DNA of 64,000 nt, from contig JADIYI010000008.1 of NCBI GenBank assembly GCA_016705365.1, positions 1 through 64,000 on the forward strand, read 5' to 3'. This DNA comes from Gammaproteobacteria bacterium (GTDB lineage: Bacteria; Pseudomonadota; Gammaproteobacteria; Pseudomonadales; UBA5518). Below, piece after piece: positions 52,476-62,005 of this stretch (its first letter is position 1; the number at the start of each line of letters is the position of its first letter). Below the pieces are notes generated by a model. The model was not told where the DNA came from and did not search any database. It worked only from the letters and a program-made list of their open reading frames with translations. Both the position numbers and the translations under genes were made by a program.

Positions 52476-52826
52476 CTAGAATTCCAATCCGCCTTCGCGC
52501 GCACCGTCGGCCAGAGCCTTGACACGCCCGTGATACCGGAAGCCGCCGCGGTCGAAGGCCACCTTCGTGATACCTGCCACCCTGGCACGCTCGGCAATCA
52601 TTTTGCCAACCACGCCAGCCGCTTCCGAATTCCCCGTCTTCCCGCTGCGCAAATCCTTGTCCAGGGTAGACGCGCTTGCGAGCACCTGGTTTCCCTCGGG
52701 GGAGATGATCTGTGCATAGATATGACGCGGGGTCCGGTGCACGCTCAGACGGTATACGCCCAATTCGCGCATCTTTGCCCGACCGCGTCGCGCGCGGCGC
52801 AATCTCGCTGCCTGCTTATCGCTCAT
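52476..52826 (-). CDS. rplR: 50S ribosomal protein L18
   Basis: Binds 5S rRNA. RLRRARRGRAKMRELGVYRL at the N-terminus and KVAFDRGGFRYHGRVKALAD near the end. 116 residues (117 in E. coli). Between rplF and rpsE. Confidence 0.98.
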   Translation of the reverse strand: MSDKQAARLRRARRGRAKMRELGVYRLSVHRTPRHIYAQIISPEGNQVLASASTLDKDLRSGKTGNSEAAGVVGKMIAERARVAGITKVAFDRGGFRYHGRVKALADGAREGGLEF

Positions 52827-52835
52827 GACTGTGAC

Positions 52836-53369
52836 CTACTTCTTCTTCGCTTCCTTGCGACGCACGTTTTCGTCCGCATAACGGACACCCTTGCCTTTGT
52901 AAGGCTCGGGCGGACGGAAAGAACGGATTTCCGCCGCCACCTGACCGAGCAACTGCTTGTCGGCACCCTTCAATACGATCTCGGTCTGTATCGGCGTTTC
53001 CGCACTGACACCTTCCGGCAGCTCGTACTCGATCGGATGCGAGAAACCGAGTGTCAGCGCCAGGGTTTTTCCCTTCGCCGCCGCGCGATACCCGACACCA
53101 ATCAGCTGCAGCTTGCGCTCGAAACCACCGGTAACGCCTTTGACCATGTTGTCAACGAGTACGCGGGTCGTTCCGGCCAGGGCATCGGCAGCTGTCGCTG
53201 ACGTGCGCGGGGCGAAACTCAGCTGGTCTCCATCCCGGGAGACCTCCACCGACTCGTGCACGGTCAGTTCCAGCGAACCCTTGCTCCCCTTGACCTTTAC
53301 CGCACTGCCGCTCAACGTCACTTCGACGCCTTTTGGCACGACTACGGGGTTTTTTGCGACTCTGGACAT
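52836..53369 (-). CDS. rplF: 50S ribosomal protein L6
   Basis: Large-subunit protein near the factor-binding site. MSRVAKNPVVVPKGVEVTLS, GVTGGFERKLQLIGVGYRAA and PPEPYKGKGVRYADENV are landmarks. 177 residues, as in E. coli. In the spc operon order rpsH–rplF–rplR. Confidence 0.98.
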   Translation of the reverse strand: MSRVAKNPVVVPKGVEVTLSGSAVKVKGSKGSLELTVHESVEVSRDGDQLSFAPRTSATAADALAGTTRVLVDNMVKGVTGGFERKLQLIGVGYRAAAKGKTLALTLGFSHPIEYELPEGVSAETPIQTEIVLKGADKQLLGQVAAEIRSFRPPEPYKGKGVRYADENVRRKEAKKK

Positions 53370-53398
53370 GATTTCAATCCGCCGATAATTCCGTTACA

Positions 53399-53794
53399 TC
53401 AAAATACTGTGCAGAGCACTTCGCCGCCGATACCCGCGGCACGGGCGGCGCGATCCGTCATCACGCCCTTGCTGGTCGAGATGATCGCAATGCCGAGGCC
53501 TCCGCGCACCTTCGGCAGCGCGTCCGTGCCGGCATAGCGGCGCAATCCCGAACGGCTCACCCGGCCGATCTCGGCGATCACCGGCTTGCCTTCGAAATAC
53601 TTCAGGGTGATTTCCATGACGGGCTTCCCGTCTTCGGCGCTCACCTTGAAACCCGCCACGTAACCTTCGTCCTTGAGAACGCGTGCAATCGCGACCTTTT
53701 TGGTCGAAGACGGCATCCTGACCGTTGGCTTCGCACGCGCCTGGGCGTTGCGAATGCGGGTCAACATGTCCGCGATAGGATCCTGCATGCTCAT
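53399..53794 (-). CDS. rpsH: 30S ribosomal protein S8
   Basis: 16S rRNA-binding protein and translational regulator of the spc operon in E. coli. MSMQDPIADMLTRIRNAQAR starts at ATG 53794, giving 131 residues. KVRGGLGIAIISTSKGVMTD and GIGGEVLCTVF form the conserved end. The open frame upstream lies in rpsN and is not used. Confidence 0.97.
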   Translation of the reverse strand: MSMQDPIADMLTRIRNAQARAKPTVRMPSSTKKVAIARVLKDEGYVAGFKVSAEDGKPVMEITLKYFEGKPVIAEIGRVSRSGLRRYAGTDALPKVRGGLGIAIISTSKGVMTDRAARAAGIGGEVLCTVF

Positions 53795-53817
53795 TTCTAT
53801 TCCACCTCGCGGTTTTT

Positions 53818-54123
53818 TTACCAGCTCGACTTGACCAGGCCCGGGATATCCCCGCGCATGGCCGCTTCGCGCAACTTGTTGCGACCAAGACCGAAACGAC
53901 GATATACGCCGCGCGGCCTGCCGGTGATTTCGCAACGGGTGCGCTGACGCACAGGGCTCGAGTCACGCGGGAGTTTCTGCAATGCCGTCTGTGCTTCCCA
54001 ACGCAGCTCGGCGACGAGCGTGGGGTTACGCGCCGCCGCTTTCAGTTCAGCGCGCTTTTTGGCGTACTTTGCCACCGTTCGTGCGCGCTTCTTTTCCCGC
54101 TCTACCATTGAAGTCTTGGCCAT
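53818..54123 (-). CDS. rpsN: 30S ribosomal protein S14, zinc-independent form
   Basis: Head protein of the small subunit. 101 residues, the long C- form without CxxC pairs. RCEITGRPRGVYRRFGLGRN and GDIPGLVKSSW are the conserved end. Because L36 here is the zinc form, the two proteins have different zinc needs, as in E. coli. Confidence 0.98.
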   Translation of the reverse strand: MAKTSMVEREKKRARTVAKYAKKRAELKAAARNPTLVAELRWEAQTALQKLPRDSSPVRQRTRCEITGRPRGVYRRFGLGRNKLREAAMRGDIPGLVKSSW

Positions 54124-54132
54124 GGAAAACCC

Positions 54133-54678
54133 TTAACCCCTGAAAGGAAAATGGAACGCACGCAGCAGCGCGCGCGCTTCGTCATCGGTATTCGCCGTCG
54201 TGGATATCGAGATATCCATGCCGCGCAGCGCATCGATCTTGTCGTAATCGATCTCCGGAAAGATGATCTGCTCGGACACGCCCATCGAGAAGTTGCCACG
54301 GCCATCAAAGCTCTTGGCACTTATCCCGCGGAAGTCACGGATACGCGGAATCGCGATATCGATCAGACGCTCCAGGAATTCATACATGCGCTCGCGCCGC
54401 AACGTCACCTTGCAACCAACCGGCCAGCCCTCGCGGATCTTGAAACCGGCTATCGAATTGCGCGCCTTGGTGGCGACCGGACGCTGCCCGGAGATCAGCG
54501 TCATGTCGCCGATCGCGTTGTCCAGGATCTTTTTGTCCCCGACAGCCTCGCCCACGCCCATGTTCAGCGAGATCTTGGAAACCCGCGGCACCTGCATGAT
54601 GCTGGTATAACCGAACTCGCTCATCAACCTGGGAACGATCTCGCTCTTGTACAACTCTTTGAATCTTGCCATTGCCAT
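54133..54678 (-). CDS. rplE: 50S ribosomal protein L5
   Basis: 5S rRNA-binding protein of the central protuberance. MQVPRVSKISLNMGVGEAVG and ITGQRPVATK-like ISGQRPVATKARNSIAGFKI are signatures, with FPEIDYDKIDALRGMDI near the end. 181 residues. Its ATG overlaps the rplX stop by one base (TAATG). Confidence 0.98.
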   Translation of the reverse strand: MAMARFKELYKSEIVPRLMSEFGYTSIMQVPRVSKISLNMGVGEAVGDKKILDNAIGDMTLISGQRPVATKARNSIAGFKIREGWPVGCKVTLRRERMYEFLERLIDIAIPRIRDFRGISAKSFDGRGNFSMGVSEQIIFPEIDYDKIDALRGMDISISTTANTDDEARALLRAFHFPFRG

Positions 54679-54995
54679 TACCCGTCGATGACTTCACCGG
54701 TGGAGCGAAACACCCGCACCTTGGTCTTGTCTTCCAGCACCTTGTAACCTACGCGATCCGCCTTGCCGGTCACCGGATTGACCAGCCCGACATTGGAAAC
54801 ATGCATTGATGCTTCCTTCTCGAGAATGCCACCCGCCGTGCCCAACTGCGGATTCGCCTTGGTGTGACGCTTGATCATGTTGATGCCCGACACAATGACG
54901 CGGTCATTGTCGAGCACGCGCACGATCTTGCCACGTTTGCCCTTGTCACGCCCGGTGATCACCACCACATCGTCGTCACGCTTGATCTTGCCCAT
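54678..54995 (-). CDS. rplX: 50S ribosomal protein L24
   Basis: Assembly-initiating large-subunit protein with a KOW motif (VVVITGRDKGKRGKIVRVL). MIKRHTKANPQLGTAGGILE follows. The ATG at 54995 gives 105 residues (104 in E. coli). The upstream in-frame ATG at 55028 is less likely. Confidence 0.97.
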   Translation of the reverse strand: MGKIKRDDDVVVITGRDKGKRGKIVRVLDNDRVIVSGINMIKRHTKANPQLGTAGGILEKEASMHVSNVGLVNPVTGKADRVGYKVLEDKTKVRVFRSTGEVIDG

Positions 54996-55024
54996 TGCCT
55001 TGCCTCTTGCCCTTGCCGCCGCGC

Positions 55025-55393
55025 TCAAAGCACTTCGGGAGCCAACGAAATAATCCGCATAAACTTCTCGGTGCGCAATTCGCGCGTCACCGGCCCGAAG
55101 ATGCGCGTGCCGATCGGTGCCATCTGGTTGTTCAGCAGAACAGCCGCGTTGTCGTCAAAGCGGATGATCGACCCGTCGGGACGACGCACGCCTTTGCGGG
55201 TCCGCACTACCACCGCGTTCATGACCTGGCCTTTCTTGACCCGGCCGCGCGGGATCGCGTCCTTGACCGTGACCTTGATCACGTCCCCCACGCGTGCATA
55301 GCGCCGATGCGATCCGCCCAGCACCTTGATGCACATCACACGGCGCGCGCCACTGTTGTCCGCTACATCCAGATACGATTCAGTCTGAATCAT
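55025..55393 (-). CDS. rplN: 50S ribosomal protein L14
   Basis: Intersubunit-bridge protein. MIQTESYLDVADNSGARRVM, KVTVKDAIPRGRVKKGQVMN and GTRIFGPVTRELRTEKFMRI are conserved. 122 residues (123 in E. coli). First gene of the classical spc operon, 47 bases after rpsQ. Confidence 0.98.
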   Translation of the reverse strand: MIQTESYLDVADNSGARRVMCIKVLGGSHRRYARVGDVIKVTVKDAIPRGRVKKGQVMNAVVVRTRKGVRRPDGSIIRFDDNAAVLLNNQMAPIGTRIFGPVTRELRTEKFMRIISLAPEVL

Positions 55394-55440
55394 GGTCTAC
55401 TCCAAACTTGCCGCGCGCGGCCTTTATATCCCCGAAACCG

Positions 55441-55716
55441 TCACGCATCCGCGCCAACGGAGCGCTCATCGATACTGACCAGCGCCCAGCTCTTGGTGCG
55501 CGACAGCGGACGCGTTTCACGGATCGTGACCAGGTCGCCCGCGCGACACTCGTTGTTCTCGTCGTGTGCATGCACTTTCGACGAGCGGGTCAGATATTTC
55601 CCGTACATCGGGTGCTTTACCCGGCGCTCCACCTTGATCGTGATCGTCTTGTCCATCTTGTCGCTCACCACTCTGCCGGTCAGCGTGCGGACCGCTTTCG
55701 TGCTCTCCCCGGTCAT
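55441..55716 (-). CDS. rpsQ: 30S ribosomal protein S17
   Basis: 16S rRNA-binding assembly protein, last of the S10 operon. LTGRVVSDKMDKTITIKVER and DLVTIRETRPLSRTKSWALV are the signature. The ATG at 55716 gives 91 residues with AGGTAAG upstream; a GTG at 55722 overlapping the rpmC stop is the alternative. Confidence 0.97.
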   Translation of the reverse strand: MTGESTKAVRTLTGRVVSDKMDKTITIKVERRVKHPMYGKYLTRSSKVHAHDENNECRAGDLVTIRETRPLSRTKSWALVSIDERSVGADA

Positions 55717-55718
55717 AC

Positions 55719-55913
55719 TCACTTACCTGCCTTTTCCTTGAGGATGGTTTTTACCCGGGCGATGTCCCGACGTTGCGCCTTGATCAGGTGTGCCTGGCCG
55801 AGCTGGCCAGTGGCCTTCTGCAGCCGGAGCTTGAAGCGCGACTCGAGCAGGCGCAGCAACTCCTTGTTCAGGTCATCGACGGACCGGGCACGCATTTCTT
55901 TCACGTCCATCAC
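55719..55913 (-). CDS. rpmC: 50S ribosomal protein L29
   Basis: Small helical protein at the tunnel exit. VKEMRARSVDDLNKELLRLL and KATGQLGQAHLIKAQRRDIA. 64 residues (63 in E. coli). Start overlaps the rplP stop by four bases (ATGA). Confidence 0.98.
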   Translation of the reverse strand: MMDVKEMRARSVDDLNKELLRLLESRFKLRLQKATGQLGQAHLIKAQRRDIARVKTILKEKAGK

Positions 55914-56323
55914 ATCACCGTCCTCTTCACGAACACCGTCGGTATCGGCAGTTTTGCTGCCGCCAGGGCCAGCGCCTCACGCGCCAGTTCCTCGCTTACC
56001 CCCTCGACCTCGTACAAGACCTTGCCCGGCTGGATCTGCGCCACCCAATACTCGACGCTTCCCTTGCCGCTTCCCATCCGCACTTCCAGCGGCTTCTTGG
56101 ATATCGGCTTGTCGGGGAAAACGCGAATCCAGATCTTGCCACCGCGCTTGATGTGGCGCGTCATGGCTCGGCGCGCCGCCTCGATCTGCCGCGCCGTCAG
56201 GCGTCCACGCTCCGTGGTCTTCAGCCCGTACTCGCCGAAGCTCACTTTGCTGCCACGCTGCGCAAGGCCGCGATTGCGTCCCTTGAACTGTTTGCGAAAT
56301 TTGGTCCGCTTTGGCTGTAACAT
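55910..56323 (-). CDS. rplP: 50S ribosomal protein L16
   Basis: Large-subunit protein near the A site. MLQPKRTKFRKQFKGRNRGL starts it. RQIEAARRAMTRHIKRGGKI and GSGKGSVEYWVAQIQPGKVL are conserved. 137 residues. 36 bases after rpsC. Confidence 0.98.
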   Translation of the reverse strand: MLQPKRTKFRKQFKGRNRGLAQRGSKVSFGEYGLKTTERGRLTARQIEAARRAMTRHIKRGGKIWIRVFPDKPISKKPLEVRMGSGKGSVEYWVAQIQPGKVLYEVEGVSEELAREALALAAAKLPIPTVFVKRTVM

Positions 56324-56359
56324 CGCTACCTGCTCTCAGATTTTTGTCCGCAGTGGCTC

Positions 56360-57019
56360 TTACTTGGCCGCTGCCTGGGTTTCGCTACCCTTGCCAATGA
56401 CTTCACCCTTGAAAACCCATACTTTCACGCCGATGATTCCATAGGTCGTGAGCGCCTCAAAGGTCGCGTAATCGATATCGGCGCGCAGGGTGTGCAACGG
56501 CACCCGCCCCTCGCGATACCACTCCGTACGTGCGATCTCGGTACCGCCAAGGCGGCCGCTGACCTGCACCTTCACGCCTTCGGCCCCGGCGCGCATCGCG
56601 CTCTGCACCACGCGCTTCATGGCGCGACGGAACATGATGCGCCGCTCCAGCTGCTGCGCCACGCCCTGGGCCAGCAACTTGGCATCGAGATCCGGCTTGC
56701 GCACCTCCTCGATGTTTATCTGCACCGGCACACCCATGCGCTGGGTCAGATCCTTGCGCAGGCGATCGACATCCTCGCCTTTCTTGCCGATCACGATGCC
56801 CGGACGCGCGGTATGCACGATGATGCGTGCGGTCTGCGCCAGGCGCTCGATCACCACGCGGCTGACCGATGCATTCTGCAGCCGTTTCTCGATATATTCG
56901 CGCGCCCTGATATCCGTGATCAGGTTCTTGGCGTAGCTCTTGCTGTCCGCATACCAAACCGAATTGTGCTTGCGAACAATACCGAGCCGGATGCCGGTCG
57001 GGTTAACTTTCTGACCCAT
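56360..57019 (-). CDS. rpsC: 30S ribosomal protein S3
   Basis: KH-domain protein at the mRNA entry site. MGQKVNPTGIRLGIVRKHNS, RPGIVIGKKGEDVDRLRKDL and TYGIIGVKVWVFKGEVIG are signatures. 219 residues (233 in E. coli), with a shorter tail that is common. Between rplV and rplP. Confidence 0.98.
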   Translation of the reverse strand: MGQKVNPTGIRLGIVRKHNSVWYADSKSYAKNLITDIRAREYIEKRLQNASVSRVVIERLAQTARIIVHTARPGIVIGKKGEDVDRLRKDLTQRMGVPVQINIEEVRKPDLDAKLLAQGVAQQLERRIMFRRAMKRVVQSAMRAGAEGVKVQVSGRLGGTEIARTEWYREGRVPLHTLRADIDYATFEALTTYGIIGVKVWVFKGEVIGKGSETQAAAK

Positions 57020-57037
57020 CGTGTCTCCCGTTGTGCC

Positions 57038-57370
57038 TCAGTTGTCGGCAACCTTGACCGTGATATGGCAAGTACGCTTGCTGATGCGATCTGCGCGGCC
57101 CTTGGCGCGCGGCATGATTCGCTTCAGCGTGGTGCCCTCGTCCACGTATACCGAGCTCACTTTCAGCTCGTCGACATCCGCGCCTTCGTTGTGCTCGGCA
57201 TTCGCAATCGCCGAATTCAACACCTTGCGCACCAATGCCGCAGCTTTCTTGGTGCTGAAACCCAGCGTATTCAGCGCCTCTTCAACCGGCTTGCCGCGAA
57301 TCTGATCCGCAACCAATCGGGCTTTCTGCGCGGAAATCCGCGCGCCCTTGAGTCTTGCCATTACTTCCAT
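57038..57370 (-). CDS. rplV: 50S ribosomal protein L22
   Basis: Lines the exit tunnel. GARISAQKARLVADQIRGKP and MPRAKGRADRISKRTCHITV are signatures. The ATG at 57370 gives 110 residues, as in E. coli. The long frame upstream is out of register with rpsS and rplB and is not coding. Confidence 0.97.
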   Translation of the reverse strand: MEVMARLKGARISAQKARLVADQIRGKPVEEALNTLGFSTKKAAALVRKVLNSAIANAEHNEGADVDELKVSSVYVDEGTTLKRIMPRAKGRADRISKRTCHITVKVADN

Positions 57371-57390
57371 CGTTGGCCCCTTGCCTACGC

Positions 57391-57666
57391 CTACTTCTTG
57401 GCCTTCTTGTCGCCGGCGTGCCCCTTGTAGGTGCGCGTCGCGGCGAATTCGCCCAGCTTGTGTCCGACCATTTCCTCGGACACGTGCACTGGCACGTGCT
57501 GACGCCCGTTGTGGACCGCAATCGTCAGCCCCACCATATCCGGTGCGATCATGGAACGGCGCGACCAGGTCTTGATCGGCCTCTTGTCGCTCTTGGCGAC
57601 TGCCGTTTCGACCTTCTTTATCAAGTGAAGGTCGATGAACGGTCCTTTTTTCAGCGAACGTGGCAC
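57391..57666 (-). CDS. rpsS: 30S ribosomal protein S19
   Basis: Head protein paired with S13. MPRSLKKGPFIDLHLIKKVE, RRSMIAPDMVGLTIAVHNGR and GEFAATRTYKGHAGDKKAKK. 91 residues (92 in E. coli). Between rplB and rplV. Confidence 0.98.
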   Translation of the reverse strand: MPRSLKKGPFIDLHLIKKVETAVAKSDKRPIKTWSRRSMIAPDMVGLTIAVHNGRQHVPVHVSEEMVGHKLGEFAATRTYKGHAGDKKAKK

Positions 57667-57708
57667 AGACTGAATCCTCTTGCTCTGTTTCCGGCTGTAA
57701 GGCCTGCC

Positions 57709-58536
57709 TTATTTCTTGCCGCGACGACGCACGATCATCGAGTCGGTGCGCTTGTTCGATCGCGTCTTGTATCCCTTGGTGGGCGTACCCCAGGGACTTA
57801 CCGGATGACGTCCGCCGCTGGTGCGGCCTTCGCCGCCACCATGCGGGTGATCCACCGGGTTCATCGCCACACCGCGAACGGTGGGCCGGATGCCGCGCCA
57901 GCGCTTCGCGCCGGCCTTGCCCAACGAGCGCAGATTGTGCTCGGAGTTCGATACCTCGCCGATCGTGGCGCGACAATCGACCATGACCCGGCGCATTTCG
58001 CCGGAGCGCAAGCGCAGCGTCGCGTACTGACCCTCACGGGCAACCAGTTGCACACCGGCGCCGGCGCTGCGCGCGAGCTGCGCGCCTTTGCCAGGCTTCA
58101 TTTCGATGCAATGCACCACGGAGCCCAGCGGGATGTTGCGCAGCGGCAAGGTGTTGCCTTCCTTGATCGGTGCAGTCTCGCCGGACACCACTTCATCACC
58201 GGCCTTGAGATTGCGCGAGGCAATCACATAGCGACGCTCTCCATCGCGATACAGTATCAGTGCAATGTGCGCGGTGCGGTTCGGATCGTATTCCAGCCGC
58301 TCGACAGTCGCCGGAATGCCGTCCTTGTCACGCTTGAAATCCACCATGCGGTAATGCTGACGATGCCCGCCACCCTGGTGACGCGTGGTTATCCGCCCCG
58401 AACTGTTGCGTCCACCGTGCCGGGACTGCTGCTCAAGCAGTGCCTTGTGCGGCTCACCCTTGTGCAGGCCCTTGTTGACGACCTGAACGACGAATCGCCT
58501 GCCTGGCGAAGTCGGCTTTTTCTTTACGACTGCCAT
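57709..58536 (-). CDS. rplB: 50S ribosomal protein L2
   Basis: Peptidyl-transferase-centre protein. TSPGRRFVVQVVNKGLHKGE, GGHRQHYRMVDFKRDKDGIP and the C-terminal GVAMNPVDHPHGGGEGRTSG with the conserved His. 275 residues (273 in E. coli). Confidence 0.98.
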   Translation of the reverse strand: MAVVKKKPTSPGRRFVVQVVNKGLHKGEPHKALLEQQSRHGGRNSSGRITTRHQGGGHRQHYRMVDFKRDKDGIPATVERLEYDPNRTAHIALILYRDGERRYVIASRNLKAGDEVVSGETAPIKEGNTLPLRNIPLGSVVHCIEMKPGKGAQLARSAGAGVQLVAREGQYATLRLRSGEMRRVMVDCRATIGEVSNSEHNLRSLGKAGAKRWRGIRPTVRGVAMNPVDHPHGGGEGRTSGGRHPVSPWGTPTKGYKTRSNKRTDSMIVRRRGKK

Positions 58537-58550
58537 CGTCCCTGCCCCCG

Positions 58551-58847
58551 TTAATCCGTAACCGTGAAATCGATATCATGACCGGATTCGAGGCGGACAT
58601 ACGCCTTTTTCCAGTCGGAGCGCCGCGCAGCGCCGAACCGATTCATCTTGACCTTGCCCTTGACGTTCAGCACCTGGACGTTGGCCACCTTGACCTTGAA
58701 CAGCTTCTCGACGGCGCGCCGGATCTCCAGCTTGCTCGCGTCCGGTGCCACCCGGAAGGTGTACTGGTTGTTCATCTCGGTGGCAATCGCGGTCTTTTCC
58801 GAGACATGCGGCCCCAGCAGAACGCTGAATACTCTTTCCTGATTCAT
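58551..58847 (-). CDS. rplW: 50S ribosomal protein L23
   Basis: Tunnel-exit protein that docks trigger factor and SRP. LLGPHVSEKTAIATEMNNQY and VKVANVQVLNVKGKVKMNRF. 98 residues. Its ATG overlaps the rplD stop by four bases. Confidence 0.98.
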   Translation of the reverse strand: MNQERVFSVLLGPHVSEKTAIATEMNNQYTFRVAPDASKLEIRRAVEKLFKVKVANVQVLNVKGKVKMNRFGAARRSDWKKAYVRLESGHDIDFTVTD

Positions 58848-59461
58848 CCCAGCATCTCCTCGAACTTGCGCAATGCCGGCACCGTGACAACGACCTTCTC
58901 ATAGGTCACGAGACTGACCGGATCCACACCCGCCACATCCCGCACATCCACGTGCGGGATATTGCGTGCAGCCAGGTACAGGTTGCGATCCACCTCGTCG
59001 GAGACAATCAGCACATTCTGAAACGCGAAATCGGCGAGACGCTGTGCAAGCAGCTTCGTTTTCGGCTGCTCGAGCCCCATGGACTCGACCACCACCAGGC
59101 GCTGCTGGCGTGCCAGCTCCGAAAGAATCGAGCGCATCGCCGCGCGGTACATTTTGCGGTTCAGCTTCTGCGAGTGGTCCTGCGGCTGCGCGGCAAAGGT
59201 CACGCCACCGGAGCGCCACAGCGGACTGCGGATGCTGCCTGCCCGTGCGCGACCCGAACCCTTCTGTTTGAAAGGCTTGCGACCGCCACCACGAACCTCG
59301 GACCGGGTCTTCTGCGCACGCGTGCCCTGACGCCCGCCAGCCATATAAGCCACGACCGCCTGATGCACCAGGTCTTCGTTGAACTCCCGGGCAAAGGTCA
59401 CATCGGAAACCTGCACGGTTCCCGTCGACGCATTCCCTGGACCTGTGATACTCAATTCCAT
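58844..59461 (-). CDS. rplD: 50S ribosomal protein L4
   Basis: Tunnel constriction protein and autogenous regulator of the S10 operon in E. coli. RQGTRAQKTRSEVRGGGRKP and QKGSGRARAGSIRSPLWRSG are the rRNA-binding loop. The ATG at 59461 gives 205 residues (201 in E. coli). Ten bases after rplC. Confidence 0.97.
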   Translation of the reverse strand: MELSITGPGNASTGTVQVSDVTFAREFNEDLVHQAVVAYMAGGRQGTRAQKTRSEVRGGGRKPFKQKGSGRARAGSIRSPLWRSGGVTFAAQPQDHSQKLNRKMYRAAMRSILSELARQQRLVVVESMGLEQPKTKLLAQRLADFAFQNVLIVSDEVDRNLYLAARNIPHVDVRDVAGVDPVSLVTYEKVVVTVPALRKFEEMLG

Positions 59462-59471
59462 GCTTATACCC

Positions 59472-60107
59472 TCAGGCTTTCTCGGCCGGACGCACAATGA
59501 CGTCGGCTCCCGGCGCGCCGGGGATGGACCCTTTGATGAGCAGCAAATTGCGCTCGGCATCGACCCGCACCACTTCGAGCGTCTGGATCGTCACCCGCTC
59601 GTCGCCCATGTGGCCTGCCATCTTCTTGCCTTTGAATACACGGCCAGGAGACTGGTTTTGGCCGATGGAACCCGGCGCGCGATGCGAACGCGAGTTACCA
59701 TGGGTAGCATCCTGCATGCTGAAATTCCAGCGCTTGATAACGCCCTGGAATCCCTTGCCCCTGGACCGCCCGGTGACGTCGACTTTCTGCCCTGCCTCGA
59801 AGGAGGTGACCGTGATTTCGGACCCAACCAGCGGCGACTCCGTTCCGTCAGCGAGGCGCAACTCCCACAGTCCGCGCCCGGCGGCGACACCGGCCTTGCT
59901 GAAATGACCCGCTTCGGGCTTGCTGATCCGCGAAGCCTTGCGCTCGCCCACGGTCACCTGGACCGCGCTGTAGCCATCAAGCTCGGAAGTTTTGACTTGC
60001 GTGACGCGATTGGGCGTGGCTTCGACTACCGTGACGGGTATCGATACGCCGTCAGCGGTGAATATACGGGTCATACCGGTCTTGCGACCGACAATGCCAA
60101 TAGTCAT
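59472..60107 (-). CDS. rplC: 50S ribosomal protein L3
   Basis: Early-assembly large-subunit protein. MTIGIVGRKTGMTRIFTADG, GRSRGKGFQGVIKRWNFSMQ (whose Gln is the methylated site region in E. coli) and HRAPGSIGQNQSPGRVFKGK. 211 residues (209 in E. coli). It follows rpsJ after 114 bases. Confidence 0.98.
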   Translation of the reverse strand: MTIGIVGRKTGMTRIFTADGVSIPVTVVEATPNRVTQVKTSELDGYSAVQVTVGERKASRISKPEAGHFSKAGVAAGRGLWELRLADGTESPLVGSEITVTSFEAGQKVDVTGRSRGKGFQGVIKRWNFSMQDATHGNSRSHRAPGSIGQNQSPGRVFKGKKMAGHMGDERVTIQTLEVVRVDAERNLLLIKGSIPGAPGADVIVRPAEKA

Positions 60108-60221
60108 TTTGTCATCCTCTCAGTGTACGGGGCTGAACCCTCTATGGCCGCACGCTGGCGTGCGTTACACCGGGAAATTGCGGCGGAAATTCCGTCACAA
60201 CCTCCCGTGGTCCCGGCGATC

Positions 60222-60533
60222 TCAGCCGAGACTGATCTGCACTTCCACTCCGGCAGCCAGATCAAGCTTCATCAGCGCATCAACGGTTTTTTCCGTTGGC
60301 TCCACAATGTCGAGAACTCGCTTGTGAGTGCGGATCTCGTACTGGTCACGCGCATCCTTGTTGGCATGCGGTGAAATCAAAATGGTGAACTTCTCCTTGC
60401 GCGTGGGCAGCGGGATCGGTCCGCGTACCTGGGCACCCGTGCGCTTTGCCGTCTCGACGATTTCCTGTGCGGAAATATCGATCAGGCGATGGTCAAAGGC
60501 TTTCAGTCGAATCCGTATCCGTTGATTTTGCAT
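60222..60533 (-). CDS. rpsJ: 30S ribosomal protein S10
   Basis: Head protein and NusE antitermination factor. IRLKAFDHRLIDISAQEIVE, GAQVRGPIPLPTRKEKFTIL and HKRVLDIVEPTEKTVDALMK. 103 residues, as in E. coli. First gene of the S10 operon, about 60 bases after the predicted transcription start. Confidence 0.98.
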   Translation of the reverse strand: MQNQRIRIRLKAFDHRLIDISAQEIVETAKRTGAQVRGPIPLPTRKEKFTILISPHANKDARDQYEIRTHKRVLDIVEPTEKTVDALMKLDLAAGVEVQISLG

Positions 60534-60598
60534 CTGACCACTGCACTCCGGTTCAGGTCTGCCGGCCTCATTTCAAAGGCCCGCGAAAAAGAAGCGGA

Positions 60599-60627
60599 AT
60601 TCTATTTTTCCCCGATCCGCATGTCAA
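60599..60627 (-). promoter_or_regulatory. S10 operon promoter
   Basis: On the minus strand a perfect TTGACA (60622-60627), a 17-base spacer and TAGAAT (60599-60604, five of six). Initiation near 60592 leaves a leader of about 59 bases before rpsJ. It is the strongest promoter sequence seen in the window. Confidence 0.88.
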
Positions 60628-60691
60628 TCAAATCATCCCGGGGGCAACTGGAAATTCCAACTATTCACGTCGCACTGCCGGTCTTTGAAAC

Positions 60692-60719
60692 AAAAGGGCC
60701 GGTGACGCCGGCCCTTTTT
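60692..60719 (-). terminator. tuf terminator
   Basis: AAAAGGGCCGG (60692-60702), a five-base loop and CCGGCCCTTTTT (60708-60719). Read on the minus strand it is a GC hairpin followed by TTTT, 57 bases after the tuf stop and upstream of the S10 promoter, so the fusA–tuf transcript ends here. Confidence 0.88.
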
Positions 60720-60775
60720 CCGATCCAGCCTTCGAGCTCGCTCATCAAGCGAGCCGGAAGGCGCGACTGCCCCGC

Positions 60776-61969
<1,194 letters not shown>

Positions 61970-62005
61970 TGCTCTCTACCTCGACTTTTGATTCAACGGG
62001 ATGCT

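Noticed and set aside
55394..55440. A TATAAA-like element before rplN as an spc promoter
   Set aside because: No -35 sequence at acceptable spacing, and the gap is very short.
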